Shown: piece after piece, positions 1 through 11,190 of the stretch
How the letters are laid out: every line of letters starts with the position of its first letter
Position numbering within the stretch: the first letter of the stretch is position 1
Assembly: GCF_022201045.2 (NCBI RefSeq)
Contig: NC_068564.1
Span: 26,317,001-26,381,000 of the forward strand
DNA from: Citrus sinensis
Taxonomy: Eukaryota; Streptophyta; Magnoliopsida; Sapindales; Rutaceae
Reading direction: 5' to 3'
Length of the DNA: 64,000 nucleotides
The notes under the pieces: model-generated
The model's input: the letters and a program-made list of their open reading frames with translations, nothing else
The model's database searches: none
What the model was told of the DNA's origin: nothing
Made by a program: the position numbers and the translations under genes

Positions 1-2
1 AA

Positions 3-1119
3 CAAGCTCCAAGAGCTTGGTTTGCTAGACTTAAAACAGCTATACTTTCTCAATGGCATTTTCAGAATTCCAAGTCAGATAATTCACTCTTTTATAAGAG
101 AGAAAATGGTCACTTAATTTTGGTTTTGGTATATGTGGATGATATTATTATTACTGGTTCTTTCTCAGTCAAAGTTCAGCAAGTTATTCAAGATATGCAA
201 AAGACTTTTGCCTTGAAAGATCTAGGAGAACTTAGCTACTTCTTAGGCATTGAAGTTTCTAAACTTCAAAATGGGATTCATTTGTCTCAGGCTAAGTACA
301 TTGCTGATATTTTGGCAAAACATGATTTAGTCAACTACAGTCCAGTGCCAACACCTATGTCTACAGGCCATCAACTTACCAAAGATTCAGGCTCTGAGAT
401 TTCCAATAATTCTCAGTATAGAAGCATTATTGGAGCCCTGCAATATGTTACTCTCACTAGACCAAAAATAGCCTTCACTGTAAATAAGCTCAGTCAGTTT
501 CTATCCAATCCGAGAACTGCACATTGGGAAGCATGCAAAAGGTTGTTAAGATATCTTAAAGGCACAATTCATTTTGGTCTTCAGTTCTACAACTGTGGAG
601 CTAAGCAAATCAACTGTTTTACTGATTCAGACTGGGCTTGTGATCGAGATGATAGGAAGTCAGTTGCTAGGTTTGGTGTTTATCTAGGTGCCAATCTAGT
701 TTCATGGTCATCTAAAAAGCAATCAATTGTCTCAAGGTCTAGTACTAAAGCTTAGTACAGAGCCTTGGCTCATGTTGCATCAGAGGTCATTTGGATACAG
801 TCTTTGCTTGCTGAACTGAGAATTCAAATAAGTGCTACGCCAATTATGTGGTGTGATAATCAGGGTGCAATAGCATTGGCTTACAATCCAGTTTATCATG
901 CTAAAACAAAGCATGTTGAGCTGGACATTCACTTCATCAGAGATAAAGTGGCATCTAAAGAGTTAGTTGTTTGTTTTGTGCCCAGTGAAAGATCAAACAG
1001 CTGATGTTTTGACTAAAGCCCTTACTTTCACTCAGTTTTATTATTTACATAGCAAGTTAAATGTTCATCCTAGAACCTTCAGCTCAAGAGGGGATGTTAG
1101 TGAAGCTGATAATTTGTAG
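3..1119 (+). pseudogene. copia pol remnant: reverse transcriptase and RNase H
   Basis: The frame is open from base 3 to a TAG at 753-755. It carries the reverse transcriptase active-site motif YVDD at about 129-140, followed by the palm and thumb region and the RNase H start (TDSDWA). The TAG falls where family members have a sense codon just before YRALA. Reading then resumes in the same frame (SEVIWIQSLL, WCDNQGA, KHVELDIHFIRD) to about 990. There a one-base shift is needed to continue into the C-terminal segment that precedes the 3' LTR (ADVLTKAL), which ends at TAG 1117-1119. Two lesions make it a pseudogene. The family assignment is secure; the lineage within copia was not determined. 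Confidence 0.88.
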
Positions 1120-1152
1120 AGAACAGAAAAGAAGCTTCAGCTTAAGAGGGGA

Positions 1153-1450
1153 TGTTAGTGAAGCTACTAAATATGAAGAACAGAGGAATCAAGTGCAGTT
1201 CATTCATCTGTGCTTGGCAGCAGCTGATTTACTCTCTTAGCTGATGTGGCTTGGTGACGTGGCTTAATTAGTTATCTTGATTAAGCGCTCTTCATATGTG
1301 TGTAACAGATTACTAACAGATGTAACAAGTTGCTCTCACGAGATATATATATATTTTGTAATCTGACTGATGCTAATAATGAGAAGTTTCTAAAAGTTTC
1401 CATTATGAGATTTTCTTTCATTTTCTTTTAGCTTTCTCGCTTACTAAACA
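1153..1450 (+). repeat. 3' LTR of the decayed copia element
   Basis: The sequence begins TGTTAGTGAAGCT right after the purine tract AAGAGGGGA and ends near TTACTAAACA, giving TG...CA termini and about 298 bp. The end was placed at 1450 because receptor-like protein homology begins a few bases later. A second copy of the tract plus TGTTAGTGAAGCT lies 58 bp upstream at 1081-1107, so the true LTR start could instead be 1095. No second LTR is visible to fix the boundaries. Confidence 0.6.
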
Positions 1451-2272
1451 CAAATACTTGAACTTCTATCACTACAAGATTATGTGATCTGGAATTTTTA
1501 CAAATCTTAGACCTTGCTGACAATAATCTCTCTGGATCCGTACCAAAATGTATTGGTAATCTCACTGCAATGGTGACAGTGAACTCTTTCATACGAAATG
1601 TTGCACAATATCTACCTCTTCCCCCAGACACGGATGTAACTTTAGTGGATCGGGAATCAGTTGTGACCAAGGGGAAAGTGGTTGACTCTGGAAAGATTCT
1701 TGATTTTGTCAAGCTGATAGATATTTCCAGGAATAATTTCTCAGGAAATATTCCTTTGGAAGTGACAAATCTTAGAGCATTGTAGTCACTGAATTTTTCG
1801 CACAACTCTTTCACAGGACAAATCCCTGAAAGTATTGGTGCTATGAGATCATTAGAGTCTATTGATTTTTCTATAAACCAGCTTTCTGGTGGAATTCCAC
1901 AGAGCATGTCAAGCTTGACATTCTTGAGTCATTTGAACTTGTCCAACAACAACTTTAACTGGCAAAATTTCTTCAAGCACTCAACTTCAAAGCTTTGGTG
2001 CATCTAGTTTTGTTGGCAATGATCTCTGTGGAGCTCCTCTTCCTAGGAATTGTACTGATCGGAACGTTTCAATTCCCAAAGATGAAATTGGAGTGGAAGA
2101 CGAAGACGAAGTGGAATACTGGTTGTACGTTAGCATGGCACTTGGATTTGTGGTGGGATTTTGGTGTTTTATAGGCCTTTTGCTTGTCAATAGAAGATGG
2201 AGGTATAAATACTGTTATTTCCTGAATCGCCTTGGGGACAGAATTTTTGGTGTCTTAAGTAAATGTTGCTAG
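1451..2272 (+). pseudogene. LRR receptor-like protein pseudogene, 3' part
   Basis: This is closely related to the 3' end of the intact receptor-like protein gene at 8251-11190. It covers the last LRRs, the non-LRR island (TVNSFIRNVAQYLPLPPD), the acidic juxtamembrane stretch, the transmembrane segment and the cytosolic tail ending AAATGTTGCTAG, as in the intact gene. It is broken by TAG at 1783-1785, where the intact copy has CAG, and by a +1 shift near 1953-1956. The poly(A)-like AATAAA at 2324-2329 and much of the 3' flank are also shared with the intact copy. The 5' part is missing from the window, apparently separated by the copia element. It most likely arose by tandem duplication in an RLP cluster. 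Confidence 0.88.
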
Positions 2273-2816
2273 ATTTTCTCTGTTTTTGAGTTGCTCTGCT
2301 TCACGTACTATGGTCTTGAAAGAAATAAAATATTACTTAAAATGAACGAACGGCCTTTTATTTGTTTGGGGCCTGAAACGGAAAATTAATGTGAAATATT
2401 TTTACACGAACAGGATGATATTACAAATCATAGGAGACCTTTCCAACGCAACAAAATTAGAACTGATAAATCACAAGTGAAAAATTATATCTTCTGAACA
2501 GTATGTTAAATACTCCTGTACGAATCAACATTTTATGTAACCCCAATGACTTTTATGTTAAATGTGATAATAAATCACAACATTGGCATCAAAATGTTGA
2601 TTCGTACCAAGATCTAGGAGAAAAATAAAACAAAGGGGGGAAGCAACACTAGAACAGGGGAGGGCTCGCCTATTCCCTATTATGCAATCTTGACACATAC
2701 TTCTCTCCCTTTTTTTTTTCGTTTAATGGAATATTTTTGCAAAGCAAAATTGAGAATCACAACTATTCAGGTAAAGAGCATAACTTTTTAAATATTTACT
2801 GTGATAATTTTCATAG

Positions 2817-3533
2817 GCTTGGTAACAGATAACAGAAATTCCCACAGGGACCGAGGTCCTCAGAAATTTTTTTTTTTTCATTCAAAAAAGGTACAAAATA
2901 ATTTTATACTAAATTTCTTATTCGAGTAAGGGATGGGAATTTGGTGAAATCTCAACCCTCCCCATTTCCTCATTTATATTTTTTTATTAGAATTATTATT
3001 TTATTTCTTCTTCTAATTTTTTTAGTAAATACATTTAAAATTTAAATTGTAACAATATGGATGCAAATAACAATATTATAAATTGATTTAAAAAATAATA
3101 TAAATAACAGCTAACATAAAGATTTGAAGTCTGATGAAGAAAATTTTGTTGATGATTCATACTACATAACTTTTATGGATGTGTTCATCTTTTAAGCTTT
3201 ACTTTTGCTTAATTTTATAAATTATCTTGTAATTTTGATGCATTGACTTAATTTGATAGAAATGATTTTAAGTACTTTAGAGTTTATTTTGATATTTTTG
3301 TGTTGATAATATGATTTTATATTTTTACTTTATTATGACTAAATCAAGTTCATAAAATAAAAGTATTTAATATGCGAGAGTAGGGTATCCTTAAGGTCTA
3401 CTTTTTATTATTTGGGGATTCCATGACCTTCCTTCAAGTAATTTTAAAAGGGATGAGGAGAGTATGGGGGTGGAGTGTCAGAAATCAATACGGGGATTTC
3501 GATCCCCTGTCCTCTCCTCCCCATTGCCATTAG
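2817..3533. mobile_element. 717-bp insertion, probable non-autonomous DNA element
   Basis: Comparing the two RLP 3' flanks shows that the flank sequence ending TTTCATAG at 2816 resumes at TAGCCACAGTGC (3534), while the paralogous flank at about 11985-12000 is continuous. The inserted DNA is AT-rich inside with GC-rich ends: GGGATGGGAATTT near the left, and GGGGATTTCGATCCCC plus CCCCATTGCCATTAG at the right. The right end resembles termini of hAT-like MITEs (inverted: CTAATGGCAATGGGG). TAG flanks both sides and could be a 3-bp target duplication. Terminal inverted repeats are weak, so the superfamily is left open. Confidence 0.55.
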
Positions 3534-3728
3534 TAGCCACAGTGCAAACCATTTTTGGCATCCAAATTTCCAGTCAGGTGATTCAATATCTAAAAAGCTG
3601 TAAAAGAAACAACAATGGTAAGCGAAAATCGAAATTAATGAATGAGATCATTAACATACGAAATTTGAAAACGTTGTCGAATAGTTTTGCTTTTGTTTAA
3701 TTGAACTTCAAATTAACTATATCCAGCC

Positions 3729-3890
3729 TTGGCTTTCACTTGGAATTTTTCAATTTCAATTCGTAAATCTGATATTAGAAGGCTAATCCGGCAAACAAAC
3801 ATGAGGCCCTTTTTTCTTTAAAACAAAAAAAACAAAAAACAAACAAATGAGGCCCATTTAGGTAGATTTACACCCCCTGGACGCGAGTTA
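3729..3890 (+). repeat. Direct repeat, copy 1
   Basis: It shares GGCTTTCACTT, TTTTTCAATTTCAATT, GCAAACAAACATGAGGCC and TTTACACCCC in the same order with 5280-5445. Spacing differs because of simple-sequence expansions. It is an old dispersed or tandem duplication of non-coding DNA. Confidence 0.7.
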
Positions 3891-5279
3891 TTTAGAGCTT
3901 GGTCTTGTGCTTGGAGTTCTTTCTCATTAGCTTGTTGTCAACCTAAAATTATTTTCACAATGTATAAACTAAGATGTCGTTTTGGCTTGTGACTGTTCGG
4001 ACATCAGTTCGGACAAATCTTTCGGGCATTACAGATTTTTTATTAAATTTGCGAACATGAAAACTAGCCATAATATAGTCTCTAAGTTAAAATAAATGAA
4101 TTAACAGATACTGGTGGTGTTTGGTTGCTAAGAAAGTATACGAGATTCGAGAGAAAATGAGAATTATAAATCACAGCTATCTACAAAATGAAGAGCAACT
4201 GACTTGATATACAAGTTAATTGTCTTGGTTTACACGTCATCAACTGTCTAACCAATTTCTCAACTAATTGTTCACAATCAGCTCGTTATGCAAACACCAG
4301 AGGTGAGGTGCATGGCAATCCATACCATCAATCCGCATCTGCGTGCCTGCAATTGAGCTGATCCTCTGTGGTGGTCTTCATGGCACTGTAATCTTGAGCA
4401 GACTTCAGACGTTGGATTCATAATCTTTGCTTAATTAGACAATTGTATATTTGAAATACCAAGTGTCTATATCCGGAACAGAGCTTACAATTATGTTAAT
4501 CTTTTTAAATCTTATGAACCTAACACAAAGTGGTTCAATTTAGTAAAAGAGAATAAAAATTTACGGACACTAAAGTGAAATTGAGGGGGAAAAAAATACC
4601 AATAGTTATATAGGCTACTCAATATACATGGTTCAACTTTTCAGTCTATGTTCATAACTAAAGATGTATTTTACGAGAATATTTTACTAATAAAAAGGGA
4701 GAGTAGAAAGTTAAAGGAGAAGATCAAATACAAGTGTATTTCACGACTCCTGTAAAAAAGCTATGGCACGAATTTTTTTTAGCAAATTAAAAAGTACGAT
4801 GTTTTCATGGGTCAGGCGAAGTTACAGTTACTGTAACTTACAAATGTTCTGATTTTTTTTCTTTTGAACACGGATAATGTTTTGGCACCATTCCCCAGGC
4901 AAAGTAGAACTGATGCTATGATATGTATAACCCACTGAATTCCTCTCTCTTTTCACTTCAATGGCGGTCATACCCACAAAATTACGGAAACGACTTTTTA
5001 CCTAGTATTTTGATTTTTTGTCATTCCATCCTTATCAATATTTATCATATTATCTGATATTTTTAATTAACTTTAGGCTTAAATATTTTGGTCAGCAAGC
5101 TTGTTAAATACATATAAATGCAGAATATGACTAAGGACTAGAATTGAATCAATGCAGAATATGACTGACAGTGCAAGAGTAATCGTTGGCAGACCTATGT
5201 TGTGCCTTGGGTCCATTTCTTTGAAAATTTACGTTTAATTTGGCCCTGTTGACTAGTCAGTTCAAATTTAATTGACTGA

Positions 5280-5445
5280 ATGTTTGGCTTTCACTTAAAA
5301 TTTTTCAATTTCAATTTCAATTTCTAATTTTTGACAAAAGGGCTAAATTAACAAAAGAAAAAAAAAAGGGGGGGGGGGGGGGGGGGGGGTGGTCAATCCC
5401 GCAAACAAACATGAGGCCTATTTGAGTTGATTTTACACCCCTGCA
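5280..5445 (+). repeat. Direct repeat, copy 2, with poly-A/poly-G tract
   Basis: This is the second copy of the 3729-3890 segment, in the same orientation. It contains a run of 10 A (5358-5367) followed by 22 G (5368-5389) between the two conserved blocks. Confidence 0.7.
5358..5389 (+). repeat. A10-G22 homopolymer tract
   Basis: Ten A residues are followed directly by twenty-two G residues. Such a tract is slippage-prone and may fold as a G-quadruplex. The exact length is likely to be uncertain in any assembly. Confidence 0.9.
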
Positions 5446-7336
5446 TACGTGGTTCAAGATTAAGACACCGTTTGGTATAATTGTGTTGCCACAGCGTAAC
5501 TACACCAAACCTATAGTTTAGAAGGTAGCTATCCTACTTAAATGCAGTTGTTTCAAACGAGATGTAAGTATAGAATTTGATTAATTTGTATTTTAAAAAA
5601 AAAATTGACTTGACATGCTCACTTGGATTGGACCAGTAGATTAGATTTAAATTTTAGTCCTAAAGTTATAGGATTAGTAATCCAAATTTTCGTAAGGGTT
5701 TAGTTGGGATAGAAAATGAAAAGAAAAATCTTTGTCCTTTCATGACATCTTCCATAATTTATTACATTATTTTTACTTATAACTTAAAAATTATTTACTT
5801 GCTTATCATTATTAATTAATTTACTATTTAAATAGTTTTATTTAATATGAATCATTTATCTCATATGAAATAACGAATAATTTGAAAAAAAAATATTTGC
5901 TTATTATAATCATTACTATCTAATAACTAATTTAATATACATTTAATTTTTATTATTATTCAGATTAAATATAATTTATCTTATTAAATATCTATTCATA
6001 GTTGATATTTATATTCAAATATCAACTTAAATACTATTTAACTTCATTTAAAGTTAATTTAACATAATTCAATCTAATATTATAGTAAGCATGAGTCATT
6101 ACTATCTATACGAAACATTAAAGACACCTTCCGCAAGTAGTAGGTCACTCTGTGGGACCTGTGGAAATTGGATTATGCAGAAAATTGAGATTATGGTAAA
6201 CTTTTTCCAAATTAAAAATGTCAAATGGATGTTGAATCGCTGAATAAGATATATATATTGAAATTGTTTAATAGAGGACATCGGCCTTGTTAATAAAATT
6301 TCAATATCGATGTCCTTATCTGATACCATTTCGCAGACGTGAACATTTTTACAGTATAAAAACGAAACCATTATTCGTGAGTATTGGTACAAATATATAC
6401 CAAATTCTATTTGTACAGATTTTTTAATGTCATACTTTTGTTGCATGTCTCACATCTTTAAAAGAATAATAGTAAATATAAGTTAAGAATTAAAAGATTC
6501 ATATATAACTTTTAAAAAGATATTAATTTAGTTTCATTTAAAGTGTATAAGTAATATTTCAATTTGATAAAAGTTTTAAACTGTTTAAGAAATATTAAGG
6601 TTTGTTTACATATAAAAGTTTAAAATTACCATGATGCATATAAAAGTTTTTTACTTTCATAAGTCAGAGCACTGTTTTAATTTGCCAATCACACCCATGT
6701 TCGAAATAAAATTGATATATTTGAGAGAATTTGCTGAAGAATATTAATTGGTACTTAACTATGAACAAAACGACCAGCGATCCTAAGGCTTATATGTTCA
6801 AGTTCCTTGGTATTGGATTATTTCTTTGAATGAATTTAGTCGTATGTCTTGAGCCAGATATGAATCTATATCCTATAATGTTCGATTTTCGGCATCAGCA
6901 AAATAATGGCCTTATGTTCTCCTCTTTATTTTTTCTTTTTAAGATATATATTCTCCTTTTTATTTAATGGATGGACTATTTAAACTTACCAAATTCTCCT
7001 CTACACCCATCGAAAAAAAATATCAAGTATTAAAAATTAAAAATTCCAAAATCTTAAAATTATCCTCCACTCATTTCCTCTCTTTACTTCAAGATTTGTA
7101 TTTTATCCCTCTACTACCACGTTATGCAACCTAAAATCTTAGTTTCATTCTTTTAGCCGCTGATCCTTTTTTGTTTTTATTATCAAATCAAACTCTATTT
7201 CTTTCTCTGTATTACATTTATTTATTTTTTGCTCGTTTTAGATTTGTTGTTTAAGAACAAATATTTAACCCAAAGGATTTGTACAGTTTCATGGCATTTT
7301 TTGAAGGTAAACTCTTCATTTCAGGATAATAGTAAG

Positions 7337-7977
7337 TCAAAGATAACAAGTTAGATGTGGTGGAAATTCTTTCACCTCTACAAGCAAATCACAATAACAA
7401 AGTACAAATTTGGTCAACGCATGCGCTGTTGATTACAAGTCTTTGAAATATGTCATAACCTGAAATTCTGCTTTATTAATAGCAACAATTGCACTTCAGT
7501 GACGATTGAAAAGAGCTCAGTACATATACTTCGATGTCCTAAAACAAATTGGGTGATACGCAACGAATTCGACTTTACTATCAAAAGAGATAAACCAATC
7601 TCACTCGCAATTCACAAACCAAAGTGTAAGGCTCCTGCCTCAGGAATATTAACATCATCAAAATAGACTCCAGCATCACCCCCGGCCATCATAACCGAAC
7701 CCTTATTATTTCATACCACTGCACCATAAGCCATAATTCCATGTTGAACAACCATCGAAGAATCAGTGTTAAGATTGAACCAGTCCAAATCATGCGGCTG
7801 CCAAGCAACATAACCTAAATTCAAATGCTCCAAATTACTTCCCACGGGTTGTAATGGCTCACATGAAACAGAATCCCCTAATTCCAAAGCACGAGCGACA
7901 ATACAAGGAAGAAACAAGGTGTTAAATCGTTGATTGATATTAAATAGAAGGTTTAGAGAAAAAGTTGGCGGGTTCAA
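7337..7977 (-). pseudogene. RNase H (RVT_3-type) domain pseudogene
   Basis: Reading the minus strand gives a degraded plant RVT_3-type RNase H domain, usually the C-terminal domain of LINE-derived or stand-alone ribonuclease H-like proteins. Visible landmarks, in order, are WFNLNTDSSM with the first catalytic Asp, YGAVV, IPEAGALHFGL with the Glu of the EA-AL motif, LLIVKSNSLR, TELFSIVTEV, HISKTCNQ and, after a one-base shift, AHALTKF and EFPPHL before TGA. In-frame stops occur after YGAVV, after LHFGL, and before HISKTCNQ. The order and spacing are correct for the family, so this is decay of a once complete domain. No reverse transcriptase part is visible beside it, and the N-terminal limit is uncertain. 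It ends about 200 bp before the RLP promoter. Confidence 0.72.
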
Positions 7978-8171
7978 AATCCAAATTATCCCACCCTTAC
8001 GTAACTGACTACTTTATTAAGTCATTTCCACAGAAAGTAGGATGTCATTAAAATTGAATTTTGCGGAAGATATTTATGTGGCCCACTATCAAACAGATGT
8101 TGAAATAATTGCTGAAAGATCTGCAAGACTCTATTGGCATGGTAAATTCAAATAGTAATTACGCAATCCAT

Positions 8172-8179
8172 TATAAATA
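8172..8179 (+). promoter_or_regulatory. TATA box of the RLP gene
   Basis: TATAAATA lies 79 bp before the proposed start codon at 8251. Transcription starting about 30 bp downstream would begin near 8205, which makes the upstream ATG at 8206 an unlikely initiator. Confidence 0.6.
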
Positions 8180-8250
8180 GCAATGCCGTTGATAACATAT
8201 TTCTCATGCACACATTTCCTTTGCTACTGCAAATAGCAATCAAACCAAAC

Positions 8251-11190
8251 ATGAGTGGTATCCTTGTTTTTGCCTGCCTTCTCCTAGAATTACTTGTCAT
8301 TAGTATTAGCTTCTTCAGAGGAAGTTCTTATCATGTGGGTTGCCTTGAAACTGAGAGAAGAGCACTTTTAAGGTTCAAGCAAAATCTCCAGGACCCTTCC
8401 AATCGGCTTGCTTCTTGGACTGGTGACGGAGACTGTTGTACATGGGCTGGCGTTGCCTGTGGCAACGTGACAGGCCACATCCTTGAGCTTAATCTTCGAA
8501 ATCCTTCCACTTCTAATCCAAGATCAATGCTGGTTGGTAAGGTAAATCCTGCTTTGCTTGATTTAAAGCATTTGAGTTACCTGGACTTGAGCTCTAATGA
8601 TTTTCAAGGGGTTCAAATTCCTAGATTTATTGGTTCTATGCGGAACCTAAGGTATCTCAATCTCTCAGACACTCAATTTGTAGGAATGATACCTCCCCAA
8701 CTTGGAAATCTCTCCAATCTACAGTTTCTTGACCTCAGTTCGAATTATTTATATGTTGATAATGTTTGGTGGCTCTCTGGCCTTTCTTTCTTGGAACACC
8801 TTGATTTGCGTTCTGTGAATCTCAGCAAAGCCTCTGATTGGCTGATGGCAACAAACACACTCCCTTCTTTGCTACAATTAAGATTGTCAAATTGCAGCCT
8901 CCATCACTTCCCTACATTAGCCACTGCAAATTTTTCATCTCTCACAGTCCTTGACCTTTCCAACAACCAATTGGATAACTCGTTCATTCCTAGTTGGGTT
9001 TTTGGTCTCAGTCGTTTATTCTTCCTTGATCTAGGTTTTAATAATCTTCAAGGTCCAATCCCTGGGGGGCTTCAAAACTTGACTTCCCTTAAGCATCTGG
9101 ATTTAGATTCCAACCACTTCAACTCTTCAATTCCTGACTGGTTGTATAAATTTAGCCCACTTGAGTACCTTAATCTTCGCAACAATTGCTTGCAAGGTAC
9201 AATTTCAGATGCTCTAGGAAACCTGACTTCTGTCAGTTGGATTGATCTCTCATTCAATATTGGTCTTCAAGGGAGAATTCCAAGGTCCATGGCAAATTTT
9301 TGTAATTTAAAATCAGTCAATCTTCGGGATGTCCATTTGGGCCAAGAAATTTCTGAGATTTTAGATATTTTCGCAGGATGTGTTTCCAACAGATTAGAGA
9401 GTTTGGTTTTAAGAAGTAGTTCAATTTCTGGTCATTTGACTGATCATCTTGCCCAATTTAAAAATCTAGTCACTCTCAATCTTGCTAATAATTCTATTGT
9501 TGGTCCTATTCCAGAGTCATTGGGTCAACTCTCAACCTTGAGAGAACTACAGATATATGATAATAAGTTAAACGGAACTCTTTCTGAAATTCACTTTGCC
9601 AATCTGACAAAACTGTCGTGGTTCAGGGTTGGTGGAAACAAGTTGACGTTGCGAGTGAAGCATGATTGGATTCCTCCTTTCCAACTTGTTGCACTAGGAT
9701 TTCATAACTGTTACGTAGGGTCCCAATTTCCTCGATGGCTTCATTCTCAAAAGCATTTACAGTTTTTAAATTTACTCCACTCTGGAATTTCAGATATTTT
9801 TCCCATTAGATTTTTGAAATCTTCTTCCCAGTTAAAGTTTTTAGATCTCGGCCTTAACCAATTTTACGGGCAGATAAGTAATCTAACCGAGGTTTCTCAA
9901 CTTTTGTTTCTTAGCGTGAATTCGAATAATATGTCGGGTCCATTACCCCTTATATCATCCAATCTAGTTTATTTAGATTTTTCTAATAACTCGTTCTCCG
10001 GGTCGATTTCTCATTTCTTGTGTTACAGAATCAATGAGACAAAGAGCTTAAAGGGTCTTAGGCTGGTCGATAATTCTTTACAAGGAGAAATACCTGACTG
10101 TTGGATGAGTTATCAAAATTTGAAGATACTTAAACTAAGTAACAACAAATTTACTGGTAATCTTCCAAACTCATTGGGTAGTATAACTTCACTTGTTTGG
10201 TTGTACCTTCGTAAAAACAAACTCTCTGGGAAGATACCCATTTCTCTTAAAAATTGTACAGCATTAGCGTCACTTGATGTTAGTGAAAACGAGTTTGTTG
10301 GCAATATTCCAACATGGTTTGGAGAAGGATTTTCAAGAATGGTTGTTCTCATCCTTCGTTCCAACCAGTTTCACGGCCCTCTACCGAAGACAATATGTGA
10401 TCTCGCTTTCCTACAGATCTTAGACCTTGCTGACAACAATCTCTCCGGAGGCATACCAAAATGTATTAGCAATCTCACTGGCATGGTGACAGTGAAGTCT
10501 TTTACACGCACTGTTGTTGTGCAATATCTACCTTTCCCCCTAGATATAGATGTAATAATTACGGAGGAGGCATTTGTTGTGAGCAAAGGGGAAGTGGTTC
10601 AGTATCGTGAGATTCTCCCTTTGGTAAGTCTTCTAGATATTTCCAGGAATAATTTCTCCGGAGAGATTCTTTCGGAAGTGACAAATCTTAAAGCATTGCA
10701 GTCAATAAATTTTTCTTTCAACACTTTCACGGGAAGAATTCCTGAAAGTATTGGTACCATGAGGGCATTGGAGTCTGTTGATTTTTCTGTAAACCAACTT
10801 TCAGGTGAAATTCCTCAGAGCATGTCAAGCTTGACGTTCTTGAATCATTTGAACTTGTCCAATAACAACTTGACTGGGAAAATTCCTTTAAGTACTCAAC
10901 TGCAAAGCTTCAATGCATCTAGCTTCGCCGGCAATGATCTCTGTGGAGCTCCACTCCCTAAGAATTGTAATGAGAATGTTCCAATTCCAGAAGATGAAAA
11001 TGGAGATGAAGACGAAGATGGAGTGGACTACTGGTTGTATGTAAGCACGGCACTTGGATTTGTGGTGGGATTCTGGTGTTTTATAGGCCCTTTGATTTTC
11101 AATAGAAGATGGAGGCACAAATACTGTCATTTCCTGGATCGCCTTGGGGAGAGAAATAATCTTGCTTCTGTTGTAAGAAAATGTTGCTAG
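8251..11190 (+). CDS. LRR receptor-like protein, EIX type, intact
   Basis: Single-exon gene for a cell-surface leucine-rich repeat receptor-like protein without a kinase, the class that includes tomato Eix2 and other pattern or pathogen receptors that signal with partner kinases such as SOBIR1. I chose Met at 8251 (979 aa); an in-frame ATG at 8206 would add 15 residues ahead of the hydrophobic signal peptide and lies almost on the predicted transcription start. Counted from 8206, the order is: signal peptide to about residue 42, LRRNT cap with CLETERRALLRFK and CCTWAGVAC, a long array of plant extracellular LRRs, an island near MVTVKSFTRTVVVQYLPFP followed by more LRRs, an acidic stretch (EDENGDEDEDG), a transmembrane segment at about 943-965 with GxxxG spacing, and a short basic tail ending KCC. 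No stops or frameshifts. The ligand is unknown. Confidence 0.93.
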   Translation: MSGILVFACLLLELLVISISFFRGSSYHVGCLETERRALLRFKQNLQDPSNRLASWTGDGDCCTWAGVACGNVTGHILELNLRNPSTSNPRSMLVGKVNPALLDLKHLSYLDLSSNDFQGVQIPRFIGSMRNLRYLNLSDTQFVGMIPPQLGNLSNLQFLDLSSNYLYVDNVWWLSGLSFLEHLDLRSVNLSKASDWLMATNTLPSLLQLRLSNCSLHHFPTLATANFSSLTVLDLSNNQLDNSFIPSWVFGLSRLFFLDLGFNNLQGPIPGGLQNLTSLKHLDLDSNHFNSSIPDWLYKFSPLEYLNLRNNCLQGTISDALGNLTSVSWIDLSFNIGLQGRIPRSMANFCNLKSVNLRDVHLGQEISEILDIFAGCVSNRLESLVLRSSSISGHLTDHLAQFKNLVTLNLANNSIVGPIPESLGQLSTLRELQIYDNKLNGTLSEIHFANLTKLSWFRVGGNKLTLRVKHDWIPPFQLVALGFHNCYVGSQFPRWLHSQKHLQFLNLLHSGISDIFPIRFLKSSSQLKFLDLGLNQFYGQISNLTEVSQLLFLSVNSNNMSGPLPLISSNLVYLDFSNNSFSGSISHFLCYRINETKSLKGLRLVDNSLQGEIPDCWMSYQNLKILKLSNNKFTGNLPNSLGSITSLVWLYLRKNKLSGKIPISLKNCTALASLDVSENEFVGNIPTWFGEGFSRMVVLILRSNQFHGPLPKTICDLAFLQILDLADNNLSGGIPKCISNLTGMVTVKSFTRTVVVQYLPFPLDIDVIITEEAFVVSKGEVVQYREILPLVSLLDISRNNFSGEILSEVTNLKALQSINFSFNTFTGRIPESIGTMRALESVDFSVNQLSGEIPQSMSSLTFLNHLNLSNNNLTGKIPLSTQLQSFNASSFAGNDLCGAPLPKNCNENVPIPEDENGDEDEDGVDYWLYVSTALGFVVGFWCFIGPLIFNRRWRHKYCHFLDRLGERNNLASVVRKCC

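Larger units (their letters stand above)
1..1450 (+). mobile_element. Decayed Ty1/copia retrotransposon, 3' part
   Basis: This is the 3' portion of a copia-type LTR retrotransposon that enters from the left edge of the window. It holds the end of pol (reverse transcriptase palm, RNase H), a purine-rich tract and one LTR ending near 1450. The DNA directly after it is LRR receptor-like protein sequence in the same orientation, so the element probably interrupts that gene copy; the 5' LTR, the target-site duplication and the 5' half of the gene would lie outside the window. Coding sequence is broken by a stop and a frameshift, so the copy is non-autonomous. Seen directly: motifs, order and lesions. 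Inferred: insertion into the gene rather than simple adjacency. Confidence 0.85.
2273..7336. other. Intergenic: duplicated RLP 3' flank, insertion, AT-rich DNA
   Basis: No credible gene is seen. From 2273 to 2816, and again from about 3537 to 3660, the DNA resembles the 3' flank of the intact RLP gene (11191-12101). A 717-bp insertion separates the two parts. Two segments, 3729-3890 and 5280-5445, resemble each other. A 22-base G run lies at 5368-5389. The rest is AT-rich with scattered short open frames that show no family resemblance. Confidence 0.7.

Noticed and set aside
3464..3700. Open frame across the right end of the 717-bp insertion
   Set aside because: It spans the junction between the insertion and RLP flank DNA, so it is accidental.
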